From Welwitschia mirabilis (taxonomy: Eukaryota; Gnetophyta; Gnetopsida; Welwitschiales): a stretch of 64,000 bases of DNA. The stretch lies in the NCBI GenBank assembly GCA_051453625.1, contig JBOZIK010000001.1, positions 113,170,287 to 113,234,286 on the forward strand, given 5' to 3'. A program made the position numbers and the translations under genes. How positions within the stretch are numbered: the first letter of the stretch is position 1; each line of letters opens with the position of its first letter. The notes under the pieces were generated by a model. The model had not been told where the DNA came from, ran no database searches, and saw only the letters and a program-made list of their open reading frames with translations. Positions 11,474-24,607 of this stretch are shown here, in pieces.

Positions 11474-11900
11474 ATCAAAAGGGGGCACTTGTATCACCAT
11501 TGTCCACTGATCTAATACAAAAACGGAGGGAGATAATAATAAAGGTAGAGAAGAGAAGTGATTCAACTAAAAAGCACCCTAGAAAATCATGAATGAAATC
11601 CACCCCAGAATGCATAGGATAATCAAATGGACGACAACTCAAAAAATAAGCAATGCATCAAATGAAGAAGGTAGTAGATCGAAAAGACAAAAGGCAAATC
11701 AGCGAATCAAGAGGATGGACATATCAGATTAGATCTAAGATGCAGGTATATTATAAAAGAGTAAAATCATAGTATATAAAAGGACATCATCACTTATAAT
11801 AGGTGTTTTCAGGGAGGAAATGAAGGAGTCAAGAGGGAAAATCAGAGGAAATGCTAAGGGAGCAAAAATATAAATGAACAAAAATGCATTAGATCAAAAA
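11474..11900 (+). mobile_element. Probable polypurine tract and LTR start of the Tat-like element
   Basis: ATCAAAAGGGGGCACT (11474-11489) has the form of a polypurine tract and is followed by TGTATCACC at 11490, a plausible LTR start. About 280 bp downstream AGTATATAAAAGG (11771-11783) is a good TATA box. The distance from the integrase end (2.4 kb) suits Tat elements, which have long 3' regions. The LTR 3' end and a second copy are not found, so the right edge given here is only nominal. Confidence 0.4.
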
Positions 11901-14688
11901 GATAAGGAGCATGTCTATACTATAGAACCCAAGGAACACATGAGTTTGCATGATGAAACAAGCATCAGTAGGAGAAAGGCATAGAACATAGCAATGAAAA
12001 TAAGGGATGCTACCTTAAAAAATGCCATAAAGAGTGTAGTGCAAATACAATAAAAAAAGGAAGCAAATCATAGCATTTGATCAGAGGAGCAGAACATGAA
12101 TCATAAAAGAGGGAAACTACTTTCTAAATCTTTCTTAGAGTAGATATTGGAATTAAAAAATGTAGAGATCTCACCATCACTCATGGTAAAGCAGAAGGCA
12201 TTGAAATTAAATAGAGGATCCTTGAATGAAAACTTAGTAGAAGTAATGTTGAGGTAATAGTTTCAAAGAAGAGGAAGAGATAGACACGAAGGACTTGATC
12301 CTTTAATCCTTCATTATAGTAATTGAGAAACCCTCTGTTAAGCTCACATTTGATAAGAAGTTCAGCTGAAGAGGACTTGATGTGAAAGAAAAAAGAAGAA
12401 GACATTGCATATTAAAAATATTTCATATTAAATCATTTCCACTTATATTACATCATTTGTTTGAAAAATAAAGAAAAGAATCCAAGAAAATGGGAGGAAA
12501 ATAGATAAGAAGAGGGCTTATCCATTCAAATTTTTCCTATTAATCTAAGCATAACAGAGGTAGACAATCAACCATTTAGGCACTATCCAAAAATAGAAAC
12601 AAAATAGAGGCAGGACTAATAACAAAGATGAAGAAACATAGAAGATCATGAAGTAGAGAAATAAAAAGGAAAAATAGCTTAGAGGAGGCCTAATCTTGAG
12701 ACATCAGGTTCCTTTCTAACTCATGTGTTTTCCTCACCAATCAAATTCATAAAGTATATTTTTTCAAACTCTCGTCAGTAGAATCAATTTATTTAGGCAC
12801 TGTCAAAGTCATTATTGAGATTAGCCCAGAATTCAAACATTTAAAATGATTTTGTTTAAAATTCCATCCTTTTAAACTCATACAAATTTCCCACCTAATA
12901 ATACCCAAGTGATTTATCATGAAGCTCATTTTACTATATTGATTTATCCACTATTTGTATTCTATGATAGTCAACATTTTTGATTGACCAACCCCAAATG
13001 TATCTGTGTATGTCATTTATACACATCATTGGTCTTTAACATTTTGTTGAAGTTTGCAATCCTTTCTTTGAAGATATTGATTTCTATTGTTAATTGAATC
13101 AATGATAAGGCACTTATATTCAAGGTTATGATCCATAAATTTATTGCTTTATAAGATAATTATTCCACCAACTCTTGGTTAGCATAGAAATTACAATTTT
13201 CATTTATTTTAATTTTACTAACTCCATGCTTATATCTCTCTAGAGACCTTATGCAAAATAAATTTCATACACCTCATACTTGAAATTAATTTAAAATTTT
13301 CATTGTGCTACATAAAGGATTTTACATAAGGTTTTAAAACAACATTGCATTCAACTAAACCTATCCATCTAATATCACAAAATCAATCATAAATCCTTTA
13401 TTTATAAAAAAATTGCCTAAACCATTTAATTTTAGAAGAAGAGTCATACTCAAACACCATACAACGAGATTAAAAGCTACTATGACATCATCAAATATGG
13501 TCAAAATTAGTCAAACCCAATCAAAATGAGTCAAACTCAATTCAATTTAGTGTAAATAAAATAGTAAAACTTTGACAAATTATCAAATTTAGCTGATAAT
13601 GTCACAACATTAGGAGTGAGTTCCCAAAGTCAGTTAACATTAAGTCATAAACTTAAACTTAGCCAAACCCCATCAAAGTGATAGTCAAACTTAGTTAAAT
13701 TTAGTCAACCATAGTTAGACTAGGTTAAATCATCAAATTCTATTTAAACCTAGTCAAATCATTATCAAACTAATCAAATTACTTATTATTACATGACATT
13801 TAAACTAATCCATCATTTACAGAAGAGAAAATATCATAAATAACTCCCATTCTTTAGTAATGATCAATTCTACTCTTTAATAACATTATACACTAGCAAT
13901 CATGTAGAAATTACTACTAATTGTACTCATAATAGGCTCTTGATAATGAGATTATGATAGATAACATTATTTTTGCGTGCAATGTAGCAAATTACAAGCA
14001 CTTAATTTGCTAAGATCGATCTTATCATTCTCACTATTTGTAATCTAATACTAGCTAGTTACTAAGTGTTCCATGTCCTTCATATTATTTAAGTGATTTT
14101 ATTATTATCTCTACCACATCTAGATATGTATGTTCTCTGCACTATGAAGCTCACGATGACCTTTGCATCTGTGATTCTTCATCTTCAACCATTGGGATGG
14201 ATGTACCTCTACTTCTAGTATTTGTTGTGGATATATCCATTTATTCTAATCATTCTAGTGATAAGTCGTTCTAGCAATGAGTCATTTAATTAATACCATC
14301 CTGAATCATAGATTTTAAATGATAATTTTAGTCATCGCTTTACTAGACTACAAGCTTACTAAGGATCTTCTTCTCTGCTAGATCCACATGCTCTTCTTAT
14401 ACATGAAGATTAGTTCTTTCTTACAGTGACAGAGGTGAACATGAAATAAGAACTAATATGTTTTGCAACTATAAAGAAACACCCATGTGTAATCTAAGAA
14501 ATGGAGATAGAAATTAGATAGACTGAGAGGAAACATGCCTAGAGTTTGATTCAAAAACCCAATGATCAAGGTGTTATTAGATGAAACTGGATGTACAAGA
14601 TCAAATAAGATCAGAATGAAGATATTACAAAGTTCAAAGCTTTTTTGAGTTCCAAATATATCTTTAATAAGAAGGTATTAATTGTTTT
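11900..14688. other. AT-rich stretch without recognisable genes
   Basis: Open frames here are short and lack known motifs. 13490-13790 is notable only for many GTCAAA/GTCAAC words in one orientation (see findings). No RNA gene is seen. Confidence 0.45.
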
Positions 14689-15914
14689 GAAATTTTTACT
14701 CTTATTTCTAATATTGAAATCATTCAAATGCTGCTTGCTTTTCCTATTCACTATGAACTTGTTGTATATCAAATGGACATCGCATCTACATTCATAAATG
14801 GGAATTTTGATGAGAAAGTGTACATTAAATAGTCAAAAGGATTTACCAAAGAACAAGAAGAATGAAAAATGTACAAACTTCACAAAGCTCTGTACAGTTT
14901 GAAACAGGCTTCCTGAGCATGGTACATGTGACTTAACTCTTTTCTCAAGCAAGAAGAATTCTAACTGTTGGTTAATTAACTAATTATTTACAAATTAAAA
15001 CTTACATTAATGACTTATTTTATTTTTCAAATTTAAAGGCATTTGAAAGGTGGTTTATGAGAGTGATGCATAAATAATTTAAAATGTTACAGCTGGCAGA
15101 AATTTTTTTCTTTCTTGACTTTGAAATCATAAAATCTCATAGGCAGATAATTATTTTATAAAGAAATTATGCAATTAATATTTTAGAAAAATATGACATG
15201 CATAATTTTAATTCATGTTCTACTCCAATGAGTTAAGAAACCAAACTTTACAAAGTAGATTCTATTTCCTTAATGGAACCATTTCAATATCAATTTTTCA
15301 TGGGTTTCCTAATGTATTTACCCCATAGTAGATATGACATCCTATTTGTAGTTAGTTATCTATTCCATTTCATGTAAGAACCTGGGGATCCCATTGGAAA
15401 GTAACAAAGTATGTGCTTTAACACATAATTAGTACTATCATGTATGGATTAGTTTATTTGAAAATGGATTGAGAACAATTGTATTATTTCACTGATGCTG
15501 ACTGGGGTGGTGATCAAAATAATAGTAAATCTACTTTTTCATATTGTTTCTTTTACACAACCTACTTGACCTGTGGGACTTTGAAGAAGTAAAGGTTAGT
15601 ATCATTGTCCATAGTAGAAGCTAAGTATCTTGCAATGTCTAAGGGAATTACATAGCTTTCCTTTATTACTAAAAATTACAAACAACTAGGAGAAGGAATG
15701 CAACATTATACTAAGCTTTTTAGTGATAGTACTAGTGCAATTGCCATGGCCAAGAATCTAGTACGTCATAAAATAATTAAACACATTCCAATCAGTTACC
15801 ATCATGTTCATGATGCTCTTTAGAAAGGAGAAGTTGAAATGGTACATGTTCAATCTGAATATTAGGTTGCAGATGTCTTCAACAAATTTCTTACACATGA
15901 AAGATTTAAGGACT
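14689..15914 (+). pseudogene. Ty1/copia reverse transcriptase and RNase H, 3' end of pol
   Basis: Frame 1 from 14689 gives EIFTLISNIEIIQMLLAFPI, then YELVVYQMDIASTFINGNFD, a stop, SKGF and then YKLHKALYSLKQAS*AWY. These are the copia RT motifs (Q-M-D-x-x-[AST]-F-[IL]-N-G and LYGLKQAPRAWY). The second catalytic motif is YIND at 15003-15014 instead of YVDD. RNase H follows (FTDADWGGDQNNSKST, then LFSDSTSAIAMAKN, RHKIIKHIP, YHHVHDAL, MVHVQSEY*VADVFNKFL). Stops replace Gln (TAG) and Arg (TGA) codons, and at least one frameshift occurs near 15000. The integrase and gag are not seen upstream. A 10-N run follows at 15915. Family identity is firm. Confidence 0.9.
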
Positions 15915-15946
15915 NNNNNNNNNNAACATATATGACCTCCCAGGCA

Positions 15947-15956
15947 TGGAGGAAAA
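15947..15956 (+). promoter_or_regulatory. Copia polypurine tract
   Basis: TGGAGGAAAA directly before the LTR start TGTAGGGG, about 35 bases after the end of the RNase H frame, the usual copia arrangement. Confidence 0.65.
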
Positions 15957-16257
15957 TGTAGGGGTTTTGGCTTCTTTGGTCATATATTTTTACTAATTCT
16001 TATTTGGTTATATTAAAAATCTATTTTAGACATGATAGCATTGAAGTGGCTAGATTAGGCTTCCTTAAAACAGTATTATCTAAATTATTCCCATATTTTT
16101 CTCCCCCAATTTCTCAATACTTAATCATGTTATTATTATCCTTAGTTCATGTGTTTAAGGCACTATCTTATTAATTATAAGAGGAAATGTAATTGTGTGA
16201 TATTCTCTCCTCATCTTTTCTATTCTAAAAACCATTATTCTAGGCTCAATTTTAACA
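15957..16257 (+). mobile_element. Copia 3' LTR (about 300 bp)
   Basis: It starts TGTAGGGGTTTTGG after the polypurine tract and ends ATTTTAACA at 16257. The length is normal for copia. It contains a C/T-rich U5 (ATATTCTCTCCTCATC). There is no second copy in the window, so the right edge rests on the terminal AACA and is less sure than the left. Confidence 0.6.
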
Positions 16258-17079
16258 ACCTTGGTAGTAGATATTCTTATAAAACATTTAAAGAAAAGAA
16301 AAAATAAAAATAAAGAGATATTAAATGACATTATAATTTAAAAATTCAAAAAGTATAAGATGTAGTTTCTATGATGTAAAAGAAGAATCATCTTGTTCAT
16401 TAATTAACAAGTACTTTTAAAATTGTCTATCTAGTCATTTTCTTAAAAGCATTTGAGAACATAGAATCTGTTATTATGATAAGTGAATAAAATGTATAAT
16501 GAAGCAAAATAAATTATAGGTAAAATAGTCACAAGGAATTGCATAGGAAAAATTTTCACTTAAACATCTTAATGGGAAATTTTACAAAGGAGGTCTAAAT
16601 TGTATTATCTTTACAAAGTTTAAATCACAAGAAAATTTATTTGTGTTTTTTAGTTAGAGATTAAAGTTACAAAATAGTTTGGAGCTTTAATAAGATAGAT
16701 CCTCATATGGCCTTACCTTCTATAAGAAATGTGATTAAAACCCTCCCTTAGACATGGCTATGATTTTAGCTCTAATGACTTTCACCANNNNNNNNNNNNN
16801 NNNNNAAGGAACCTCATCACTTAGTTTGAAAGTTGGAGAGACATGTACCTCCTCTAATTCATACCTCTTGAGGACCTATTTCATTAGATATGCATCTAAA
16901 TATTATTTGGAATACATTTTTATATTGATGATAAGACAATGTTTATTTCTTTTAATAACTCAATGCAAGGTATCCAAGGATTAGCATCAGGTGAAGCTAT
17001 TCATATAAATAACTAGTATTGAGAAATGATTAAATAAGGAAATTCTTGATATGGGATCTAATACAGAAGAAATTAAATT
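16258..17079. other. No gene recognised
   Basis: AT-rich, with an 18-N run at 16788-16805. A 76-codon open frame across the N run (16754-16984) has no known motif. Confidence 0.4.
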
Positions 17080-18250
17080 TAGCTATGCAAGCTAGATTAG
17101 AAAAGGACTAGTATATTCATAAGACAATTATGCTCTATCCAAAAGGGGATATGAATGATCTAAATAACTATAGGATAATTATGGTTAATGATATTTTACC
17201 AAGCTTTTGGGCACTATCCCAAAGTATATGATTAAAAGATGTACTAAATATAATAAGGTACATGTAATATCATAGACATGTTTCAGGTAACATCATTTGA
17301 TTAGAGATCTTCATCACCGTAAAAGATCTTATTGTTAAAGCAAAGTTTACATGAGAAAAACATTATCTACTTTGCTGATGTTTTTAGGGAATATAATTTT
17401 ATGAGATGACACAAGCTATAGAGGCACTTGTGTGATTTAAAAGCTGCAATAGAATTGCTATTTATAAATCAAAAAATCTATAAAGAGGTATGCATCTAAC
17501 TCAAAGATGGTCAAACAAGTATTTTATTTTATAGTTTTATTGATATGAAATAAGGACATCCTATTCTTCCAACTTTGTTTTAATTATTTATTAATGAATG
17601 TTAAGATTCAATATATAATGTGCTAACTACCTATGCAACTATAATTAGAGACTGTCTCATTAGTCTCTTATTGTGTGCTAATGATGTTGTTTTAATTTCA
17701 AACTTCAAAGATGAAGTATAGCATATTCTTGATACTTTGAGTTAGTTTTGCTAGCATTCAAAAATAAAATTTTATGTATAGAATACCAAAGTCATGGTGA
17801 ATATTATTTTATTTTATAAATATCTTAATCTAAAATGTTGATGCAATTACAAATGGGACAAATGAATTTTATAAATAGTTACAAGTGGAATGAAAGATTT
17901 ATTTGAATTAAAAAATACATGTAATAAATAACTTGTTTTACCTTGAAAAATTCAAAAGCAACTCTATCATAGCATTATTGGACATATTTTTTTTATGGAT
18001 GTATTGTTTAGGATTCTAATCTAGTAAATAAATGCTACTAAAAAATATGAGAAATTTAGAAGTTGTCCTTCTTAAAATAACTTAAAATGAAAAGACCAAC
18101 ATAAATATAATATTATCTTACTTGAAGAAGAGATGATTTCCTTAGAATTTGAAGCTATCTTTTAGTTTATAGCATAAATGTATAAACATTTTGCAATCAT
18201 AATGGAGAAATACTTAAAAGGAGTGACATTGGTAATCCAACATGAAGAGG
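17080..18250 (+). pseudogene. LINE reverse transcriptase remnant (not the usual plant L1 type)
   Basis: 17127-17200 reads LYPKGDMNDLNNYRIIMVN, the I-P-x-[YF]-K-G-D-x-x-x-x-x-N-Y-R block of non-LTR RT. After a frameshift, frame 1 from about 17368 to 17810 has DLKAAIELLF, then a decayed G-x-K-Q-G-x-P-[LI]-x-P-x-L-F block (MK*GHPILPTLF), then LLLCANDVVLISNFKDEVQH and NTKVMVN. The catalytic [YF]ADD is CAND (17674-17685). The closing LxLYADDxVL...KTKVMV arrangement resembles LINEs I know from bryophytes and conifers more than typical angiosperm L1, but that is from memory. 5' and 3' limits are approximate; no poly(A) tail or target duplication is defined. Confidence 0.7.
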
Positions 18251-19650
18251 TGGTACTATGATGAAGTTTTATAGATTAACAAATAAAATATTTAAGATTG
18301 CATTTTTCTATTAGGATTGTAAACAAGTTTGCAATATTATGGGGAAAAAAATCACTTTAGAATCTTTGGGAGAATACAAAATGAAAGTAACATTCCTACT
18401 TGAACAACATCAAAGGAGTTCTTAATTTAAAGGTAAACTATTTAACAAATGGACTTTCTCAACATTTGTGATGCATAATTAATAGAAAATAAATGTGATA
18501 TTATTATTTAAGATTTTAAACATGCAGATGGATCAAGAATCCTTAAGAAAAGTAGACTTGTTAACTATGTAATTGTACATTATTAAAGTTGAATATCACT
18601 TTTTCTAATAGTGTCTTACACTTTAACACATAAGACATAAGCAAAAAGTTATTGTTACCAAATGAATTGATTTATTTCAAATCATATAGAGATTAGTTAG
18701 TAACTTATTAATGATTTTTTCAAAACTAAGAACATGTAAATTTTAATGACTTAATAAATCTTTAGGATCTATAGACATAATAAAACTTTAGTTTTGATTC
18801 TATTTGCATATGATGCAGATAAAAGTATATTTTGTTAGCCATGGCTTGCATGTTCAATATGTCAATCGTTATGCTCAATAGTTCTATTTAGGGAAATTTA
18901 TTAATAAGGGCTATGTTTCAAAAGCTCTACATGTTTGTATTCATATGCATAAGTATGCTATTCTCATTACTTATCCATGGGATCTAACATACATGGCATT
19001 GATAAAAAATACAAGTACATATATATTTATTGATATTACTAAACCTTCTTCTCATTTTCAAAAAATTTGAGTGTAAGAAATAATTAGTCTTATTAGTATG
19101 TTATTATCATTACTTATCCATGGGATCTAACATACATGACATTGATAAACAACTATAAGTACAAATACTATTTTGTTGCAATTAGTAAACCTTCCTCTAA
19201 TTTTAATGGTGCTATTTAGTTGAAATTATTTATTATATTAGAAAAAGATTCTTCATATTCAAGCGAGAAGACTAAACTTTTATCAACTAGTCTATTGTTA
19301 TAACCTTATAAAATCCTGTCACTTTTATCCTTACAAAGTACGCATTTTCCAATAATGTTCTACTATCAAATAAAGGCATTTGGTTAAAGACCAAAATTAG
19401 AAGAAACTACAAGAATATGGCTCATCATCCTTCCACTTAAGTTAAAGTACACCTTAAAAAAGGAAATGAAGGAAAAGATAAAGCATTTTTTGGCTAGTTT
19501 ACCTTCTTTATGATTTTCTTTCATTGCTCTTACATACAAGCCTACTAGTAGATATGTGGATGTAGATGGATTTCATATAGTTATATGGTTTTAGAAACTC
19601 TTATTAAAAGGAAAAAAATATATATTTTAATTGATTAAATAGAATTTAAA
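18251..19650. other. AT-rich, no gene recognised
   Basis: No motif-bearing frame. A phrase around ACTTATCCATGGGATCTAACATACATG occurs twice (about 18968 and 19115, roughly 147 bp apart), a short local direct duplication. Confidence 0.4.
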
Positions 19651-19654
19651 ACAA

Positions 19655-19830
19655 CTTACCTTGGTGTATCTGTTAACCTTACCACCAAGGTCAGTTATGA
19701 TCTTAGGTTCAAATCCCTATGGAGGTAGGGGGACTAATGAAATATTTCAACTTGGTATTTTGCATCATAAGTTTGCAAAGGCCCTGGTGCTATGAGGCAT
19801 TATGCAATACATACTAACTTCCTTGAATCA
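19655..19830 (+). mobile_element. tRNA-derived SINE-like sequence
   Basis: GGTTCAAATCC (19708-19718) matches the RNA polymerase III B box. GTGTATCTGTTAACC, about 40 bases upstream (about 19664), is a worn A box. The downstream body (TATGGAGGTAGGGGGACTAATG, then a CTTGG..CATCATAAGTTTGC stretch) is not a tRNA, so this is a SINE-type element. It differs from the SINE family at 46-48 kb. No second copy in the window to confirm its ends. Confidence 0.4.
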
Positions 19831-20929
19831 CCTTAGTTAATAAAATAATTGATTTAGTAGCTAAGTAGTCTTCTCATGCATCATCCTTGCAAGAGTTATA
19901 CCTTTAGTAGGCTCTCCATTAACTTCAATCGGAGTTATTATTTTAACCTTAAATCCTTTTGATGCTTTGATGCCTAGATGGAAATAGAAGATAATAACAT
20001 AGTGCTAGATCTTATGACCTCCTCTTCCAAGGCCCTCCATCATGTTTAACATGATAATTTTGTTTTAGAATGGTTGGGGCCTTAGAAATAAGATTTACCC
20101 AAAAAGAATTAATATGGCATTATTTTCCTTTAATTGAAGAAAGATGTTACTTTTCTTTAGGAAGTTAAAATTTTAGCTAATGATATTAAGTTTTCTACTA
20201 ATTAATTTACTTTAGGATGTATTATGATTATCATTCATCATCACATGGGTTTCATTTTTGAAAGAACCATTTTGTATCTGAAATAAATTTTTGAAATTGT
20301 TTCTAGCAATTTAGATTTCAAACATAGGAAATTTTCAATTTAACCTTTGAAATTTTTAACATTTATTTAATATGTACCTCAAAATGATCCATTCAAATAA
20401 GTCCACCGTGACATGAATTGATCTCTTATCTTAATACATTCAATGGTTATCTAGTAGGGACTTTAATAATATAAAAGTTACATCTCATACATTTATCAGT
20501 AATTTCTATTCCATGGTTTTGTTTTATTAAAGAATGGTTTATATTTAAGAAAGCTTCTAGTTTTTATGATTGTAAATAAAAAAATAATAATTCCCTACAT
20601 AAGTTTACATTAACTAACCATTATCATGACATAGGTGCGATTCATAGTAAGCTAGGTAGGTCTTATCTATCATAAATTTTCTTTTGGAATAATAAATTTT
20701 CTTTAAAAGTTTATTAGCATGATATCTTATTAAATGTAACTTTTTAATGGAAATGCTAAACCTTGTCCACCTAATACAATTAGCTAGATCCACTGGTGAA
20801 TTGATCAATGCATCATGTGCATTGTAATACTCCATTTGCATGTAAATAAGTTATGAACATTTAGCATATAAAATTTCATCATCTCTTAGCTCATGTATCT
20901 TCTTTGACAACCTTTTTATAAATGAATCT

Positions 20930-23560
20930 TTTTAAAAGTAACCTTCATATGGACTTGGCAAAAGCTAGTAAAGTGCAATATAAATGAGAGCAATATTATG
21001 CTCAAAGTACTCTAATTAAGAGAAAATTATATTCGCTCAAGGTTCAAGATAAATCTTGTAAGGAATTCCTTAAGTATCAAAAGAGGAATAATGATTATGG
21101 GTAAATTAAGCCATTAACAATTAATAATCAAGTCATTTTTACTTCTTAAAAATTATTAAAATATTTATTTTATCATTTTTATAATGTGTTTAGAGTTGAA
21201 CCTCAACCTTTTGAATTGCCTACTTTTCAATCAGCTATTTCGGTTATTAAGATATGCATAACTCAAAATAACTATGAGTTGTTAGAAGAAAACATTATTG
21301 TTAATGAATTAAATTATGATTTTATGTAGATGGACAATGAAAAAGCATTGCATACTATATTAATTGAGATATCTAAAAATAATTAGGACTTACTTTGATA
21401 GGATTACTTCTCAATGATACAAGAAGATATCCAAGGATATTTTTTAGGACTTATGGTTAATAGGAAATTAATTCAACTTCTTTTTAAGTTAGAAATCTTT
21501 AACAAATTAGAAATTAAAGATGAATTATTCTATTGAATCTTGCTTCTAGTATTTAGATTAAGTGTTTGGCATGCATTTAAAAAAAATCACATCTTATATC
21601 ATTTATGTTGAACAAATAGGCGTTCTGAGTGGATACATTCTTAATAGTGTAGTGGCTACTTATGAGGGTTATTAATAGATACTGAAATTGAAATAGAATA
21701 TTACTTGCATCAAAATTGATTATGTCAAAGTATACATTTTATTTTTTAAATCACTAAAGTTCTCAATTTTGGGCCTAAGTTATGCATTTAGCTTAGTACT
21801 TATTTAATGATACAAATGCTTATGTGGTAACTAAGGAAGAATTTTTAATAGTTTCATTCTTTAATATCCTATTTGACAGTGTTTTCCTTTAGCTCCTTTT
21901 CTTTTCATCATCGTTGTTGATTTATCATATCATGCTATTAGGGAAGATGAGGTTAACTAACAACTTAATTACATTAATATAGAATCTCATGGACAACAAC
22001 TTATCAATATGCCTTTTATCAAATGATTCCTTTTATTTGTTTAAAATACTAGAAGTAACATTCATAGGTTATTTTTTAGATTAGATTGATACTATTAGTT
22101 ATTAGGATATATGATAAATTAGGAGAAATCTTTAGCACACATGGATATTAGTACTTATCAATAGTTTCAACATAAACCTTGAGAACTTTTGTAACTTGAT
22201 CATGTTTTTAATCTCTTTGGAATTTTATTTTCTTTTTTGAGGTAATTCAATTAAACTATGAAATGAAACAATCCAAAGAATTTAGAAGGAAGTGGATAAA
22301 TAAAAAGTTAAAAATATTTTAATGGCTAAAAAATTTCAAGATTGCAAATACATTAGTGCTTCAAGTCATGTGTACTAATCATCATGTTGTACTCCAACCA
22401 TGAATCATTACAAAAATATTAATTCCTTACTTTATAGCTTTATATGATTAGCTAGCAGTAATAGAAAAGGTTTGGATTTAGAAGCTTGAAATATTTATGG
22501 CCTTTTTAAAGGTAGATAAGTATTAGAGTTTCTCAATTAAAGTAATCAATTTCAAGCATTATGTGTCAAGTGGGTTACTAAGTATTAACCACATCTACTT
22601 TAGTATTTTATATTTGTCTTGCAAATATTGTTAACCTCTTAGAATATAAATGAAGTAATTTGGAAAGGCATTCAAATGATAAATTGGACAATAAGTGAAC
22701 ATGTTGTTTTTATTAAAGTGCAATATATTTTTAAAACTACATGGAATAGATGAAAACAAATTTTATAGTATCTAGATTACATAGAGCTAAGAATTTTATA
22801 AACATACCTTACTTGTATAAGACTCTGGTGGCTTCCTGTTTAAGGCTTTTAATTAACAATGATGGCCTTTAATTTTTAAAGTATATGGTTTTAGAAAGGA
22901 ATCTTCTTTCTTTTATGTTTAAGAAAGAAATGACACTAGATATGCTAGAAAGCTTTTTATGCCTAGAGCTACTCCAAGGATGCTTCAAGTTTCTCATCTT
23001 CTTTAATAATATTTGTACTAGTTAATTTACATAGTTAATCTAAATAATCCTTTGAAATAGTTATAGGGGATAGATGGTTTTTTAATTTTTTCATGTAAGC
23101 ATAAAAAACTTATAGTTTGTTGGATTTCTTGATAATATTAAATATAATCTATAACAAAAAATGGTAGCTACAAGATTTTAAAGAGATATTAATTAAGAAC
23201 TTTAAGAGATATCAGGAAACTCTTCACTTTCAAAATACCAACACTATTTTCTATTATTAATTGCATTAAGGGATTCCATTAGAATAATGTCTTTGATGCT
23301 TGGGAGTCAAGGATGTTCTCTGTCTATTATGTAATTTGAAGGAATCTTTTCATAATATATTTTAATCTTGTTCTTATGGAAGGAGAGACTAAAACTGAGT
23401 TTGTAGAACCGTCTAGGGTTTTATCCATCTTGAACGGATGCTATCCTTAGGAAAAATAGAAGGCTTGCTAGACCATTTTTTATTGTTATTGAAGCAAATA
23501 AATATTTGTATTTCTTATTATGTTTAATGATTTAAATTATTTTTTTAAATGATGCAATGA
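20930..23560 (+). pseudogene. L1-like LINE remnant: RT and zinc-binding C-terminus
   Basis: Recognisable pieces in order: a DNEKAL..EISKNN segment and IQGYF-like stretch (21330-21470); FPLAPFLFIIVVDL (about 21880-21930), the G-x-R-Q-G-[CD]-P-L-[AS]-P-x-L-F block; LINMPF then a frameshifted S-N-D-S-F (22019-22030) where [FY]ADD belongs; NTRSNIHRL (about 22050); a SSHVYYSSCW-like thumb region (22350-22400); and a zf-RVT type DAWESRMFS..YYV region near 23300. Several frameshifts and stops. The LINE would encode endonuclease plus RT for target-primed insertion; the endonuclease is not recognisable. The 3' end is not defined. Confidence 0.7.
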
Positions 23561-24400
23561 TTTTATTAATTTTAAAATCAATAAATAAGTGAAAAATTTA
23601 GCATTATTTATTGTGTGGCATTCTAGATTTGGAGGTAGATGGAGATACTTTAGAAAAAGGTTAATTACTTCCTTTACCTTATTAAGAATTTTTATAATGG
23701 ATTATGCTTAGTATATTACATTTTGCCTATGATCCTCCTCCTCTAGATCCTTCAAGATGATAGAAGAGACATAACAAAAAATTACTCATAGTATATTTTT
23801 AGGAAATAAAAGCTACATTCATGCAAAAGAAAAACTTCATGAGAACCTCTTAAGAGAGATCCTACTCAAAATGATGGCTAGAACTTAAGCCAACATTAGA
23901 ATTTCTTAGTCTAAGATCTTCCTCTAACTTCCTTTTCTTCTTTATTCTAGGCTACTATAAACAACTAGAGCAAATTCAAGGCTAATAATGCTTCATTCCT
24001 TGGATGAATAGGATAATAAAAATTAGATATTATCATTTTTAAAAACTCTCAATATGAGCTTCTCTTATGTTTTATGTTTTAAAAGTATTTTTACTTTGAT
24101 TTAGTAGTAGTGGTAGTTAGGTTTATTAATCATATGCATTTTTGATATGATGTTATTTATCTTTTAAGTTAATATAGAGGTTTTGAAAATCCAACATCAC
24201 TGCCCCCTATTTGATTACAAAATGATAGAAAGAGAGATAAGCTTAAAGTTTTTTTCAATACTAATTCTACTTATTTATAACTAAAGGAGTTGTACATTAT
24301 AGTTAGACAAAATTTGCTAATGTAAATAGAATGCCAAAGTTAAATGACATAATGTTATAATGATTTTATTTTAAAACATTGGATTTGGGGGATAGAAAGA
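23561..24400. other. No gene recognised
   Basis: AT-rich sequence between LINE and SINE. It may include the LINE 3' untranslated region. Confidence 0.4.
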
Positions 24401-24401
24401 A

Positions 24402-24607
24402 GGGGGTAGCAAAATCAAAACTTTTAATGACTATACATCTCTTGATATTATAATAATATTTTTCAAGAGTATAGTTACTATGGTAATCCAAGTAAATAAA
24501 TTAATTATGCTTAAAGTCTCATAAGTAGGGTATTCAAGTGGTTTAATCCCATAACCTTATTTGTGGAGGAAGAGTATCCCACCACTTGGACTATTACCCC
24601 ATTATCA
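24402..24607 (-). mobile_element. tRNA-derived SINE, same family as the 46-48 kb cluster
   Basis: On the minus strand it opens with GGGGTAATAGTCCAAGTGG (A-box-like TAGTCCAAGTGG) and has GGTTATGGGATTAAACCA, the decayed B box. It then continues with a body ending AGTCATTAAAAGTTTTGA. The order and spacing match the SINEs at 46422-48300. Confidence 0.6.

Noticed and set aside
19655-19830. A functional tRNA gene at the GGTTCAAATCC box
   Set aside because: No cloverleaf can be drawn: the acceptor stem and anticodon arm are missing, so only the pol III promoter boxes remain.
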